Source: Pseudomonas orientalis
Lineage (GTDB): Bacteria; Pseudomonadota; Gammaproteobacteria; Pseudomonadales; Pseudomonadaceae
DNA: 64,000 bases
Reading direction: 5' to 3'
Assembly: GCF_001439815.1 (NCBI RefSeq)
Contig: NZ_JYLM01000016.1
Span: 21,034 to 85,033, forward strand
Shown: positions 51,451 to 60,180 of the stretch, in pieces
Layout of the letters: the number at the start of each line of letters is the position of its first letter
Position numbering within the stretch: the first letter of the stretch is position 1
Notes under the pieces: model-generated
What the model was told of the DNA's origin: nothing
Seen by the model: the letters and a program-made list of their open reading frames with translations, nothing else
Databases searched by the model: none
Position numbers and translations under genes: made by a program

Positions 51451-51954
51451 ATGAGCACTAATCAATCCAACGAAGCAAAATTCTTCGACCTTCACACCAC
51501 TGGTATCGGTTATCTCAACCGTATCCGTGAAGTGAAACCTCGCGGCAAAGGTAAGCCATTCATGGCAGTTACCGTTGCGGCACTACGCGGCTCGATGGAT
51601 GATGCCGAGTATTCCTATATCGACTGCAACGTGGTCGGCGCTGAAGCTGAAAAGCTGATTCGTCGCAGCCAAGCAGCCGTTGAAGCCGGAAAGAAGGTCC
51701 TTGTGAGCTTCCGCATCGGTGATATCTGGACCGACGCATTTACCTACGAGAAAGGCGATAAAAAAGGTCAACCTGGAGCAAGCCTCAAGGGACGCCTGTT
51801 GTTTATCGGCTGGATCAAGGTGGATGGGTTAACTGTCTATGAAGCCAAACCGAAAGACTCTGCCGAGCCCCTTCCTGCTCAGCATGGTGCTGCTGGAGAT
51901 GATTCGGATGACGGCCAAGGACAACCAGAACCTGAACAACGTCAATCTGCATAA
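51451..51954 (+). CDS. STY4534-type ICE replication protein (DUF3577)
   Basis: The 167-residue protein (FFDLHTTGIGYLNRIREVKP, FMAVTVAALRGSMDDAEYSY) matches DUF3577, an OB-fold-like protein of ICEs. The C-terminus is acidic and Gln-rich (AAGDDSDDGQGQPEPEQ). It probably binds single-stranded DNA. Confidence 0.85.
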   Translation: MSTNQSNEAKFFDLHTTGIGYLNRIREVKPRGKGKPFMAVTVAALRGSMDDAEYSYIDCNVVGAEAEKLIRRSQAAVEAGKKVLVSFRIGDIWTDAFTYEKGDKKGQPGASLKGRLLFIGWIKVDGLTVYEAKPKDSAEPLPAQHGAAGDDSDDGQGQPEPEQRQSA

Positions 51955-51989
51955 TTGAAATCATGGCGCCCCCTGGGCGCCTTTCAATA

Positions 51990-52050
51990 TTCATATCGAA
52001 GGGAACGCCTCCCTTCGGGATTGGTGATTTCCGGACACTGGAGATAAACC
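51990..52050 (+). promoter_or_regulatory. RNA leader of the gene at 52051
   Basis: CGAAGGGA/TCCCTTCG (51997, 52010) is a perfect 8-bp hairpin. ATTTCC at 52027 can pair with GGAGAT at 52040. A separate hairpin GGCGCC-CCCT-GGGCGCC at 51965-51981 may end the previous transcript. Confidence 0.55.
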
Positions 52051-52365
52051 ATGATGAATCCTCAACGACTGCCTCTGCTGACCGAAATCGGTCTTTTAGC
52101 TGCTCAAGCTAGTGTTTACAGCGAGCTGGATAAACTACTTCCGAGCAACCCGGCGCTCGATCCCGATGATGACCCGCGCTACACCCTTACTACTGATCTT
52201 TGGTTAGCAGTTTTGGATGGGGTTATCACACTGGCAAAGATGGACCATCGAGATGACTTCACTCCCAAAAACAGCCCACTGTTAACGGAGTACGGACTTC
52301 TCAAGGAATATCGAAGAGCACGCTGGGAATTGGAAGATGAGCTTAACCACCCCGAGTATTACTAA
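52051..52365 (+). CDS. Small ICE hypothetical protein
   Basis: The 104-residue acidic protein (MMNPQRLPLLTEIGLLAAQA) repeats the phrase LLTEIGLL / LLTEYGLL at both ends, near residues 9 and 77, hinting at a duplicated helical unit. Not recognised. Confidence 0.6.
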   Translation: MMNPQRLPLLTEIGLLAAQASVYSELDKLLPSNPALDPDDDPRYTLTTDLWLAVLDGVITLAKMDHRDDFTPKNSPLLTEYGLLKEYRRARWELEDELNHPEYY

Positions 52366-52413
52366 ATCGCCAAGTAGCGATAGCTGACTCTCACGCTGAT
52401 TCTGCAACAGCAT

Positions 52414-52475
52414 AACCACCCAACGGGAAACCATCTCCCGAACGGGCCAGGTGGTTTTCGCACCTGGAGATAAAC
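52414..52475 (+). promoter_or_regulatory. RNA leader of the gene at 52476
   Basis: AACCACC/GGTGGTT (52414, 52450) is a perfect outer stem around GGGA/TCCC (52425, 52436). The ribosome binding site GGAGA follows directly. Confidence 0.6.
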
Positions 52476-52811
52476 ATGCAAACCACCACTAACCTCGTGT
52501 CGTCTGACTTGCTCAAGCTCCCGGTCGTTTTAACACCTCGGGCCTGGCAGGAAGCGGTGCATATTGAAAACCCACAGGATGCAAGTGTTGTCAGTGAGCG
52601 ACTGGGCGAAGTTGTCCTGGAGGCCTACCGAGAACTGCATTTGCAACCTGACAGCACACAGATCCATTTCGGCCTCTATCGTTTATTGCCTGCCGGCAAT
52701 AGCGCTGATCGGGTCTGGCTGGACCTAAAACTTGACCGCATAGAATCACCGCCAGGCGTTTTCTATCTGTACATCTCACTCAAGGAAGAAACTCATACTT
52801 CTTGCCCGTAG
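52476..52811 (+). CDS. Small ICE hypothetical protein
   Basis: The 111-residue protein (MQTTTNLVSSDLLKLPVVLT) has a beta-rich second half (VWLDLKLDRIESPPGVFYLY). Not recognised. A strong terminator follows. Confidence 0.6.
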   Translation: MQTTTNLVSSDLLKLPVVLTPRAWQEAVHIENPQDASVVSERLGEVVLEAYRELHLQPDSTQIHFGLYRLLPAGNSADRVWLDLKLDRIESPPGVFYLYISLKEETHTSCP

Positions 52812-52836
52812 TCCTTCGACATTCACAGCACTACCC

Positions 52837-52863
52837 AAAGCCCGACATCTGTCGGGCTTTTTT
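52837..52863 (+). terminator. Rho-independent terminator before the DUF3275 gene
   Basis: AAAGCCCGAC and GTCGGGCTTT form a 10-bp stem with loop ATCT and a T-run. It ends only 26 bases before the DUF3275 start codon, so it could also act as an attenuator. Confidence 0.85.
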
Positions 52864-52888
52864 CATTCGTAGCAGTGTGGAGCTGCCC

Positions 52889-53494
52889 ATGATCAACATC
52901 CCCGGCCAACTGGCCATCCGTACCATCAGCGGCCGTAATGGCGAATTCAACGTCGGACGGCTCTCGACCTCTATCGGTGAGTTCGTGATCAAAGACGCAC
53001 TCCTCGATCAGTACGATGAAGGCAAATACCGAGGCGACTTTCTGATAACGGAGATCCGTCCTTCGTATTACTCCACAGCAGGCCGCCTGGTCGTTGAGAT
53101 CCGTGCAAAGCTGGAAAGCATGAGCCTCGACGACGTCGACAATCTGACACCAGAAGACGCCGCCAGGCTCTCGCCAAACGAGCCTGACCCTATGGATGAA
53201 GAGTCTTCCTCCAACCTCTCCAAACCAGTGCAGCGGAATAATCCGCCCGCAGTACCGACCTCCAATAAACAGGTATCAGAAGAGGATGCCCCGTTTGGGA
53301 TGACCCCGACCGGCGGAACCAACGACCTCGAGGCAGATGCCGAGTTGTTCGGCACAATCTGGCCTCTGAGCGATACAGTCAGGCTGGACACAACTGTTGA
53401 TCGTCAGCAGCTACGCCAACAGTGCAGTCGACTCTCTGAGCTCGGCTATGTACACAACTTCAAACTGCAGGTATGGAATATCTCCAATACCTGA
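52889..53494 (+). CDS. DUF3275 family protein
   Basis: The 201-residue protein (MINIPGQLAIRTISGRNGEF) matches DUF3275 in its N-terminal domain (FVIKDALLDQYDEGKYRGDF) and C-terminal block (LFGTIWPLSDTVRLDTTVDR), joined by a Ser/Pro/Asn linker. It is a regular member of PFGI-1-type ICEs. Function unknown. Confidence 0.82.
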   Translation: MINIPGQLAIRTISGRNGEFNVGRLSTSIGEFVIKDALLDQYDEGKYRGDFLITEIRPSYYSTAGRLVVEIRAKLESMSLDDVDNLTPEDAARLSPNEPDPMDEESSSNLSKPVQRNNPPAVPTSNKQVSEEDAPFGMTPTGGTNDLEADAELFGTIWPLSDTVRLDTTVDRQQLRQQCSRLSELGYVHNFKLQVWNISNT

Positions 53495-53526
53495 CGAAGC
53501 CCGCGATACGCCAAGCCAATCGGCAC

Positions 53527-53578
53527 AACCCATGAGGGGCTCCCTCCTGGGCGCTCCTCGACTCAGCAGGAGCAGCAC
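53527..53578 (+). promoter_or_regulatory. RNA leader of the gene at 53579
   Basis: CCC-AT-GAGGG-GCT-CCCTC-CT-GGG forms a nested hairpin (53529-53551). GCTCCT at 53553 pairs fully with AGGAGC at 53568, which holds the ribosome binding site. Confidence 0.6.
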
Positions 53579-53860
53579 ATGAATCCAATCTTCAATAACC
53601 TGACCCAAGAAATCCTTGAAAACATCGAAGATCAGCTCGCCAATAACGAGGTATCGACGAATGAGGAGCTTTGGGACTTCTTCGTAGAAGAGCTCGAAAT
53701 GACGGCAGAACAAGCCGATGCCGCCGTTGCCCTTCGCCCCAAATACCTAGGGCAAATTTTTCTTACTGGGCACAGCCCTCTATTTCAAGACGAGACGGTC
53801 TCGTTTGACCCAAACGAAAAAACGTTCAAATCGGACAACCTGCTGTTTCCCAAGCAATAA
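53579..53860 (+). CDS. Small acidic ICE hypothetical protein
   Basis: The 93-residue acidic protein (MNPIFNNLTQEILENIEDQL) is helical in its first 60 residues. Not recognised. Confidence 0.6.
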   Translation: MNPIFNNLTQEILENIEDQLANNEVSTNEELWDFFVEELEMTAEQADAAVALRPKYLGQIFLTGHSPLFQDETVSFDPNEKTFKSDNLLFPKQ

Positions 53861-53871
53861 CAATTACTGCT

Positions 53872-53932
53872 AACACCCCCGAGGGGCTCACCGCCCCTCC
53901 GGGCGGGTTCCCTCTCCATTATGGAGGTTCCC
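53872..53932 (+). promoter_or_regulatory. RNA leader of the gene at 53933
   Basis: GAGGGG/CCCCTC (53881, 53894) is the inner hairpin. CTCC at about 53914 can pair with GGAG of the ribosome binding site across ATTAT. Confidence 0.55.
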
Positions 53933-54538
53933 ATGCCCAGCCCTACCCCGCTCTTCCCAATCGAGGAGTGCAATGATCTTTTCGTCGACGCTTGCGCGTG
54001 TGACGAACAACGCAACCTGGTGTTCCTTTCTGCATGGGGTCGAGACACGGCGCTGCAGGAGTTCCTGGCCAGGCTGACCCTCGGCACGACAGAAGATGGT
54101 CTAAGCCAGTTTCACATCGTTGTAGATGGCCAAAGTCTTCCTGTCTTTCCCAACATCGATCTGTTGGAAAAGCGCACCACGCGACAATTGCGCGGTACGT
54201 TATTCGGCAGCTTGATTCACCTCTGGTTGTTTGACCGACGCTGCGTACAGCCGGATCGGGCCAACCACTTCGCCTACGCCCTTCTTGAGAACGGGCAGTC
54301 ACCTCGTCAACGGCTTTGGCCGTTGATACAGGACACCTGTCCATTACCGCTACTGCCTCATTGGCAGGAGCAGGTAATGGGGTTGCTCACCCAACACGAC
54401 ATGCTGCAGCTGTTACCTGGAACGTCCGGTGCTGTTGCGGCATGGCGTTTGTCGTTGCAACTCGACGTTCTCGAAACAGCCCTAGGCGAGCTCATTCGCC
54501 AGGGGCAGCTCTCAACCCACGCTCAGTTTGAGCATTGA
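53933..54538 (+). CDS. ICE hypothetical protein
   Basis: The 201-residue protein starts at MPSPTPLFPIEECNDLFVDA; an ATG at 53921 lies on the ribosome binding site itself. It has no membrane segment. Not recognised. It ends 15 bases before the DUF6094 gene, so the two are probably translated from one message. Confidence 0.65.
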   Translation: MPSPTPLFPIEECNDLFVDACACDEQRNLVFLSAWGRDTALQEFLARLTLGTTEDGLSQFHIVVDGQSLPVFPNIDLLEKRTTRQLRGTLFGSLIHLWLFDRRCVQPDRANHFAYALLENGQSPRQRLWPLIQDTCPLPLLPHWQEQVMGLLTQHDMLQLLPGTSGAVAAWRLSLQLDVLETALGELIRQGQLSTHAQFEH

Positions 54539-54553
54539 TCCAGGAGCCTCACC

Positions 54554-56011
54554 ATGGCTTTGATGTTCCCACGATTGGCGCGCAACTTCGCTCGCAATGG
54601 CTACTACCCCACTGACGAAACGACGCTGGAACTCACCCTACAAGCGTTGGCACCATCCCCAAGCGGGAAGATGCGGATCTTCGATCCCTGTGCAGGCGAA
54701 GGCGCTGCCTTAGCTGAAGCTGCTCATGCACTCGGCCGTAACCGCGTTGAGACCTACGCAGTCGAGTATGACCAGGAGCGTGCCAAACACAGCAAGACAC
54801 TGCTGGATTGCGTGCTGCACAGCGACTTGATGGACACCATGATCAGCCGCCAGGCCTTCGGCTTGCTCTGGCTCAACCCGCCCTACGGTGACCTGGTCGC
54901 TGACCATGCAGGTGCATCTCAGTACCAAGGTAACGGCCGTCGGCGCCTGGAGAAGATGTTCTATCAACGGACGCTGCCACTGCTGCAGTACGGGGGAGTC
55001 TTGGTGCTGATTGTTCCGCACTACGTGCTGGACGATGAGCTATGTGGTTGGCTATGCAATCACTTTACTGAACTGCGGATCTACAAAGCCGCTGATCCAA
55101 CCTTTAAACAGGTAGTGATCTTCGGTATACGAATCCGCCGGCAGGACCTCGCTCGACCGCAAGAGGTCAAAAACGTACGCGCACGCTTTCAGGCGATCGG
55201 TGCCGGCACACTGAGCGCGGAAGCGTTACCAACCAGTTGGCCACGGGAGCCCTACAGGGTTCTCCCGGCATCCAACGAGCTGGAACACTTCTACCGTATC
55301 AGCCTTGAACCTGAACAGCTCAGCGAAGAAATCAAAAGACTTCGTGGCATGTGGCCTGACTTCACACTGCACTTTGGTCAAAGCGGCGCTCAGCCGCGAC
55401 CTCCCGTGAGGGAGCTGTCGCGCTGGCACTTGGCGTTGGCATTGGCTGCCGGTGCGATTTCCGGCGTAGTGAAATCCAAAACCGGCCGAGTCTTGGTACT
55501 CAAAGGCGATACCTACAAAGATAAGGTCCGCAAGACCGAGTTCACCGAAGACCAGGACGGCAACGTGTCCGAGGTAAGGATCCTGACTGATCGTTTCGTG
55601 CCCATCATTCGGGCATGGGACATGACGCCAGGCTCTGCCAACCAAGGCCGCGTGATCACCATCAGTTCGTCGGCGGATACGCCGCATGAGCCTGATGAGG
55701 CGGTGACACAGCCAACACTGACCCCACCACCACGAGTGACATTTGAACCTGGCCGCTTAGTGCTGACCCAGTCAGTGCACCACCTGATTGAGCATGGACA
55801 GCTCGATCCAAGCACTTACTTGCGACGGCATTTCTCCGGTGACTGGGGGGAACTGCCCAAAGAAGACTGGAGCAGTAACCAACGGGCTCTGACCTACGGG
55901 GATCGATTGTTCTCCTGTTATGACATATGCGCCGGCGATGAGACCCGGCTCTGGATCATCACCGAAGCTGACCGCAGTGCAACAACCGTGTTGCTGCCAT
56001 CGGACTACTGA
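54554..56011 (+). CDS. DUF6094 methyltransferase-like protein
   Basis: The 485-residue protein has a Rossmann methyltransferase core: MRIFDPCAGEGAALAEAA near residue 40 (SAM-binding loop) and LLWLNPPYGD near 101, the NPPY signature of adenine N6 methylases. The C-terminal part (GDWGELPKEDWSSNQRALTY...LWIITEADRSATTVLLPSDY) is seen in plasmid and ICE proteins. No restriction enzyme is near, so it may modify element DNA after transfer. Confidence 0.82.
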   Translation: MALMFPRLARNFARNGYYPTDETTLELTLQALAPSPSGKMRIFDPCAGEGAALAEAAHALGRNRVETYAVEYDQERAKHSKTLLDCVLHSDLMDTMISRQAFGLLWLNPPYGDLVADHAGASQYQGNGRRRLEKMFYQRTLPLLQYGGVLVLIVPHYVLDDELCGWLCNHFTELRIYKAADPTFKQVVIFGIRIRRQDLARPQEVKNVRARFQAIGAGTLSAEALPTSWPREPYRVLPASNELEHFYRISLEPEQLSEEIKRLRGMWPDFTLHFGQSGAQPRPPVRELSRWHLALALAAGAISGVVKSKTGRVLVLKGDTYKDKVRKTEFTEDQDGNVSEVRILTDRFVPIIRAWDMTPGSANQGRVITISSSADTPHEPDEAVTQPTLTPPPRVTFEPGRLVLTQSVHHLIEHGQLDPSTYLRRHFSGDWGELPKEDWSSNQRALTYGDRLFSCYDICAGDETRLWIITEADRSATTVLLPSDY

Positions 56012-56040
56012 CCCACCACGCCAACCTGGCCATCCGTTAA

Positions 56041-56115
56041 CCAACCCGCAGGGTATTCACCATACCCGTCGGGGTGTCGTGCATGCCCTGTTTCGTTCCT
56101 ATTGGAGAAACACTC
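56041..56115 (+). promoter_or_regulatory. RNA leader of the helicase gene at 56116
   Basis: CCCG/CGGG (56045, 56070) encloses GGGTAT/ATACCC (56051, 56062). TTCC at 56096 can pair with GGAG(A) at 56104. Confidence 0.55.
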
Positions 56116-58356
56116 ATGAACGACCTATCCCAAGTCTCTGTATCGCCCTTGGCCATCGGCCTGACTGAGTTCATCGACGAATTCGGTGATGAATTATTGG
56201 ACTCCCTCAATCGTTCTAACCCACCGGTTTATTCCGGCAGCATCAACGAAGCCCATCAACGGGTTATGAGCGAACTCAAACGCCAGCCGTTCCCTGCTCA
56301 AGCTGATGTAGTGCAGGCCGTTGCAGCTTTATTGCTAGACCGCAACGAGCAGGCAGCCGTTATCAATGCAGAAATGGGCACTGGGAAAACCATGATGGCC
56401 ATCGCAGTAGCCGCTGTCATGCACAGTGCGGGCTACCGCCGCACTTTGGTGGTTTCGCCTCCACACCTGGTCTACAAATGGCGACGGGAGATACTCGAAA
56501 CCATCCCAGACGCACGCGTGTGGGTTCTCAATGGACCCGATACGCTGGTTAAGCTGATCAAGCTACGTGACCAACTGGGGGATCCTTACGATGGCCGTAA
56601 AGAGTTCTTCATTCTCGGACGCGTGCGAATGCGCATGGGGTATCACTGGCGTACGGTATGTTGGCCACGTCGCGCCAGCGGCGGATACAACTTCGCAGGA
56701 TGCCCCGACTGCGGACGCCTTCTGGAGGTCTTAGAAGGCAACCGTGTGACTGTCGAAGAGTTTCACCGAGAGGAACGCCGTCGGAGCTGCCCTTATTGCC
56801 AAGGACAACTCTGGACGCTGATGCGCCCGGGCAAAGCCGACAACGGAACTCGTCGTGCGACCATACTAAAATCGATGTGTCGGATTCCGACTATCGGTCC
56901 AGTACGTGCGGACAAATTGCTGAATGACTTCGGGGAGGACTTCCTCGCCTCGATGCTGATCGACAACGTCAGCGAATTCATCAATCTGATGGACGCCCAG
57001 GGCAATTTCATCTTCAGCGACCGCCAAGCCAAACGCATGGAGCGCGCCATGGCCAACATTGAGTTTGGCTTTGGCGAGGGCGGTTACCAACCCACCGAGT
57101 TCATCAAACGCTACCTACCAGACGGATATTTCGACCTGCTGGTGGTGGATGAAGGACATGAATACAAAAACAGTGGCTCGGCCCAGGGTCAAGCCATGGG
57201 TGTATTGGCAGCGAAAGCACGTAAAACCGTGCTGCTGACAGGCACCCTCATGGGTGGCTATGCCGATGATCTGTTCTACCTCCTGTTCCGAATACTTACC
57301 CGGCGAATGATCGAGGACGGTTACAAACCAAACGCGCGCGGAAGTATGGCTCCGGCCGCGATGTCATTCATGCGCGACCACGGCGTATTGAAGGACATTT
57401 ACACCGAGCGGGACAACGTGTCACACAAAACAGCCAAGGGAAAAAAACTCTCGGTGCGTACGGTGAAAGCCCCAGGCTTCGGCCCTAAAGGCATTCACCG
57501 CTTTGTATTGCCGTTCACCGTGTTTCTGAAACTTAAAGATATCGGTGGCAACGTGTTGCCGGCGTACCAGGAGGAATTTGTCGATGTCAGCATGTCTGCA
57601 GAACAAGCGTCGGCCTATCAGCAATTGGCAGGAAAACTGACGCAGGAACTTCGCCAAGCATTGGCACGTCGAGACACTACCTTGCTAGGGGTAGTACTCA
57701 ACGTGCTGCTGGCTTGGCCTGACTGCTGCTTTCGACCGGAGATCGTTAAGCACCCTCGTAGCAAAGATACCTTGGCGTTCGTCCCCTCGATCTTTGCAGA
57801 CGAGCAAATAATGCCGAAGGAGAAAGCACTGCTCGACTTTTGCCTCACGGAAAAAGCCAAAGGCCGGAAGGTTCTGGCCTATACCGTGTACAGCGGCACT
57901 CGAGACACCACCTCTCGCCTGAAACGACTGCTGGAGAAATCTGGTTTAAAAGTAGCGGTCCTGAGAGCGTCAGTGGATACCGCCAGGCGCGAGGATTGGA
58001 TCCTCGACCAGGTAGACAGAGGTGTCGACGTACTGATCACTAACCCGGAGCTGGTCAAGACCGGGTTGGATTTGCTCGATTTTCCGACCATTGCGTTCCT
58101 GCAGACGGGGTACAACGTATACACCTTGCAACAGGCAGCTCGACGGTCATGGCGGATTGGGCAAAAGCAGCCGGTGCGGGTGGTTTTTTTGGGCTATGCG
58201 GAAAGCTCGCAAGTTACCTGCTTGCGGCTGATGGCCAAGAAAATTGCAGTATCTCAGAGCACGTCGGGAGACGTACCGGAGTCAGGTCTCGACTCGTTGA
58301 ACCAAGATGGAGATTCAGTGGAAATGGCCCTTGCTCGACAATTAATTGCTGTATGA
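56116..58356 (+). CDS. DEAD/SNF2-like helicase of the ICE
   Basis: The 746-residue protein has Walker A NAEMGTGKTMMA near residue 90, LLVVDEGHEYKN near 347 (DEGH box), LLTGTLMGGYADD near 380 and helicase C motifs VLAYTVYSGTRDT and GLDLLDFPTIAFLQTGYN...QQAARRSWRIGQ. A zinc-ribbon insertion (CPDCGRLLE, CPYCQGQL) lies near residues 197-235, between motifs I and II. It is a second, distinct helicase from the one at 35699. A terminator follows. Confidence 0.88.
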   Translation: MNDLSQVSVSPLAIGLTEFIDEFGDELLDSLNRSNPPVYSGSINEAHQRVMSELKRQPFPAQADVVQAVAALLLDRNEQAAVINAEMGTGKTMMAIAVAAVMHSAGYRRTLVVSPPHLVYKWRREILETIPDARVWVLNGPDTLVKLIKLRDQLGDPYDGRKEFFILGRVRMRMGYHWRTVCWPRRASGGYNFAGCPDCGRLLEVLEGNRVTVEEFHREERRRSCPYCQGQLWTLMRPGKADNGTRRATILKSMCRIPTIGPVRADKLLNDFGEDFLASMLIDNVSEFINLMDAQGNFIFSDRQAKRMERAMANIEFGFGEGGYQPTEFIKRYLPDGYFDLLVVDEGHEYKNSGSAQGQAMGVLAAKARKTVLLTGTLMGGYADDLFYLLFRILTRRMIEDGYKPNARGSMAPAAMSFMRDHGVLKDIYTERDNVSHKTAKGKKLSVRTVKAPGFGPKGIHRFVLPFTVFLKLKDIGGNVLPAYQEEFVDVSMSAEQASAYQQLAGKLTQELRQALARRDTTLLGVVLNVLLAWPDCCFRPEIVKHPRSKDTLAFVPSIFADEQIMPKEKALLDFCLTEKAKGRKVLAYTVYSGTRDTTSRLKRLLEKSGLKVAVLRASVDTARREDWILDQVDRGVDVLITNPELVKTGLDLLDFPTIAFLQTGYNVYTLQQAARRSWRIGQKQPVRVVFLGYAESSQVTCLRLMAKKIAVSQSTSGDVPESGLDSLNQDGDSVEMALARQLIAV

Positions 58357-58360
58357 CCTC

Positions 58361-58386
58361 AAGGCCACCTATGGGTGGCCTTTTCA
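58361..58386 (+). terminator. Terminator after the helicase gene
   Basis: AAGGCCACC and GGTGGCCTT pair around TATG, followed by a short T-run. Confidence 0.8.
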
Positions 58387-58477
58387 TGCCTGCAAGTCTA
58401 GACGATGCTTCCAGACAACATTCATGGGCTATAGCCAGACGACCCGAGGGTCCTTATAGGACAGGGGATGTGGTTTA

Positions 58478-58690
58478 TCAGCGATATTTGGTACGTAGCT
58501 TAGCCAAGCCCTGCTTGATGTGCCCGGCGTTTTCACCGATCACGAATAAAGCGCCACGTACGTTATCACCAACCTCATTGAAACCTTGCTGCTCGCTTTG
58601 AAGAGCCAACTCCATCAGAGCCGCTTCAAGCGCAAGTTGATTCTCATACATTCTCTCGAGCAAATCCGGAAGTGAATATTCTCCTGACAT
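58478..58690 (-). CDS. Small hypothetical protein
   Basis: The 70-residue helical protein (MSGEYSLPDLLERMYENQLA) is acidic with a basic end (GLAKLRTKYR). Similar proteins occur in Pseudomonas islands; function unknown. It lies 13 bases after the next small frame and may share its transcript. Confidence 0.6.
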   Translation of the reverse strand: MSGEYSLPDLLERMYENQLALEAALMELALQSEQQGFNEVGDNVRGALFVIGENAGHIKQGLAKLRTKYR

Positions 58691-58703
58691 GTACGCTACC
58701 CCG

Positions 58704-58868
58704 TCAAAAAAGAGCTAAGCATATCTGAAGGACGTTCATACGCGCCCACCGACGCAGCGGTCGAGTGAAATCGATCAGTTGCTGACGCATCAGTGGGTGT
58801 GGCGGGTTCTTGACACCTTGCAAGCCCCATGCACCGAGGCCACTTAGTAAGACAAACATAGCAAACAT
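58704..58868 (-). CDS. Possible 54-residue protein
   Basis: An ATG at 58868 (or 58859) opens a frame MFAMFVLLSGLGAWGLQGVK...MRQQLIDFTRPLRRWARMN. The composition looks like real protein: a hydrophobic start and a basic, aromatic end. There is no clear ribosome binding site. It may be an intact small gene or a remnant. Confidence 0.35.
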   Translation of the reverse strand: MFAMFVLLSGLGAWGLQGVKNPPHPLMRQQLIDFTRPLRRWARMNVLQICLALF

Positions 58869-58874
58869 TCAGAG

Positions 58875-58913
58875 GACCCAGTAGTCAACTTTGGGAGAGT
58901 TGGTCACTGGGTC
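58875..58913 (-). terminator. Hairpin after the cargo operon, possible terminator
   Basis: GACCCAGTAGTCAACT pairs with AGTTGGTCACTGGGTC apart from three central positions, with loop TTGGGAG. It lies 67 bases beyond the aminotransferase stop. No U-run follows, so termination is uncertain. Confidence 0.35.
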
Positions 58914-58979
58914 TGCGTCTCAGGAAATGAGTTTCCAGACCATTAAGCCTCAATGTGCAGCTACATTACGCAAGGGATG

Positions 58980-60155
58980 TCACTCTACACTCACCGTTAC
59001 CCTGGCAAGGTTCGTCTCCTCGCAGATCTCGCGCAGCAGAACTAAGCCTTTCTCAAAGACCGCAGAGGGACGTGCGAGTGAAATGCGAATAAAGCGGGAG
59101 CTGTGAACACCACGCTCGTAATAAGCGTGCCAAAAAAAGTGACTTCCTGGGAGGCAATGAAAGCCGTGCGACATAAACTGTTTGATCAACTCTGCATCGG
59201 TTTTTCCGCTACCCGAAACATCAATCCACTCGACTGGCATCACAGTTGCACTATTGTCAGTAATACAACGGAAGTTAGTGTTAGCCAGTAAATCTCTGAC
59301 TTTGCCACGCCGTAGTCCGATTTCTTGCATTAGAGCCTGCTCAAGACCAACTTCGGCCGTACGTCGAAACAAATCGACAAAAACGCCCATTACGAAGCGT
59401 GAATGGCACAGGTATATTTCTTCGTAGAATTTTTCCAACCCTTCGGCTAGATCTTCAGAATAGACGATCATACTCGACTTCATATCTTGGGTTGGCCAAG
59501 TCTTACCGGTGTCTTCGATTACTACGAAGGAGCCGCCAGCCTTCAACAGCGCGGCATAATCATTGAACGGAGCCTTGGCATAGAAGCGAAAGGTGGAGTC
59601 CACCACTAGCACTTTATTGTATCGCTGACAATATTCGGCTACAACTATGAACTGCTGTTCACGAATTAGATAACCGGTGGGATTATTAGGGTTTACCAAA
59701 AACAAAGTATCAAATGAATAGCTATCTAATAATTCTGCAAGCCGATTTTGGTCAATAGCTTCTATCATCAACTGTTCGTTGAGAGGTGAGACCTCACAAC
59801 CTCGACGCTTAAGCATTAAGTAAAGATTGTCGAACGTGGGCTCAATCAGAAGTACTCGCGGAGCTCTTTCCGCAAGTAGTGTCGCTACAATATCGATAGA
59901 GTTCGATGCGGTTGGGGAAACTCTGAAATGTTTGTGCCGCAATAATTCACTGGAGTCCAGCAAGTTAGCCCACTCTCGCTTGAAAGACTGCTCCATATCC
60001 CGAACCTTGGTTTGATTGCAGTCGTGCCAGATGGTAGGCAATTTGTTGACAACGCCCTCCAACCCCCCTGGTAACTCATGATAAGCATGTCCGTCCGCAA
60101 AGCTGCAGGTCGAATTCAGGGCTAGATACTCATGATCGGTCAATGTAGTCAACAT
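58980..60155 (-). CDS. PLP-dependent aminotransferase-fold enzyme (class I/II)
   Basis: The 391-residue protein starts at an ATG behind AAGGAGG. Fold-type I marks are present: LVNPNNPTGYLI near residue 153 (cofactor Asn), VVDSTFRFY near 185 (Asp for the pyridine N), the likely Schiff-base lysine in EDTGKTWPT near 219, and SRFIRISLARP near 365 (Arg for the substrate carboxylate). It is like histidinol-phosphate aminotransferase relatives, a group that also includes amino-acid-modifying enzymes of natural-product pathways. It is last in the operon with the 609-residue protein and MATE exporter. The substrate is unknown. Confidence 0.8.
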   Translation of the reverse strand: MLTTLTDHEYLALNSTCSFADGHAYHELPGGLEGVVNKLPTIWHDCNQTKVRDMEQSFKREWANLLDSSELLRHKHFRVSPTASNSIDIVATLLAERAPRVLLIEPTFDNLYLMLKRRGCEVSPLNEQLMIEAIDQNRLAELLDSYSFDTLFLVNPNNPTGYLIREQQFIVVAEYCQRYNKVLVVDSTFRFYAKAPFNDYAALLKAGGSFVVIEDTGKTWPTQDMKSSMIVYSEDLAEGLEKFYEEIYLCHSRFVMGVFVDLFRRTAEVGLEQALMQEIGLRRGKVRDLLANTNFRCITDNSATVMPVEWIDVSGSGKTDAELIKQFMSHGFHCLPGSHFFWHAYYERGVHSSRFIRISLARPSAVFEKGLVLLREICEETNLARVTVSVE

Positions 60156-60180
60156 AACACCTCCTTGTGAACGTTTACCG

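Noticed and set aside
58691..58979. Transposase remnant near the cargo operon
   Set aside because: The peptide LMRQQLIDFTRPLRRWARMN looked like a broken gene, but it lies in a short intact frame with its own ATG and stop and I could not match it to any transposase.
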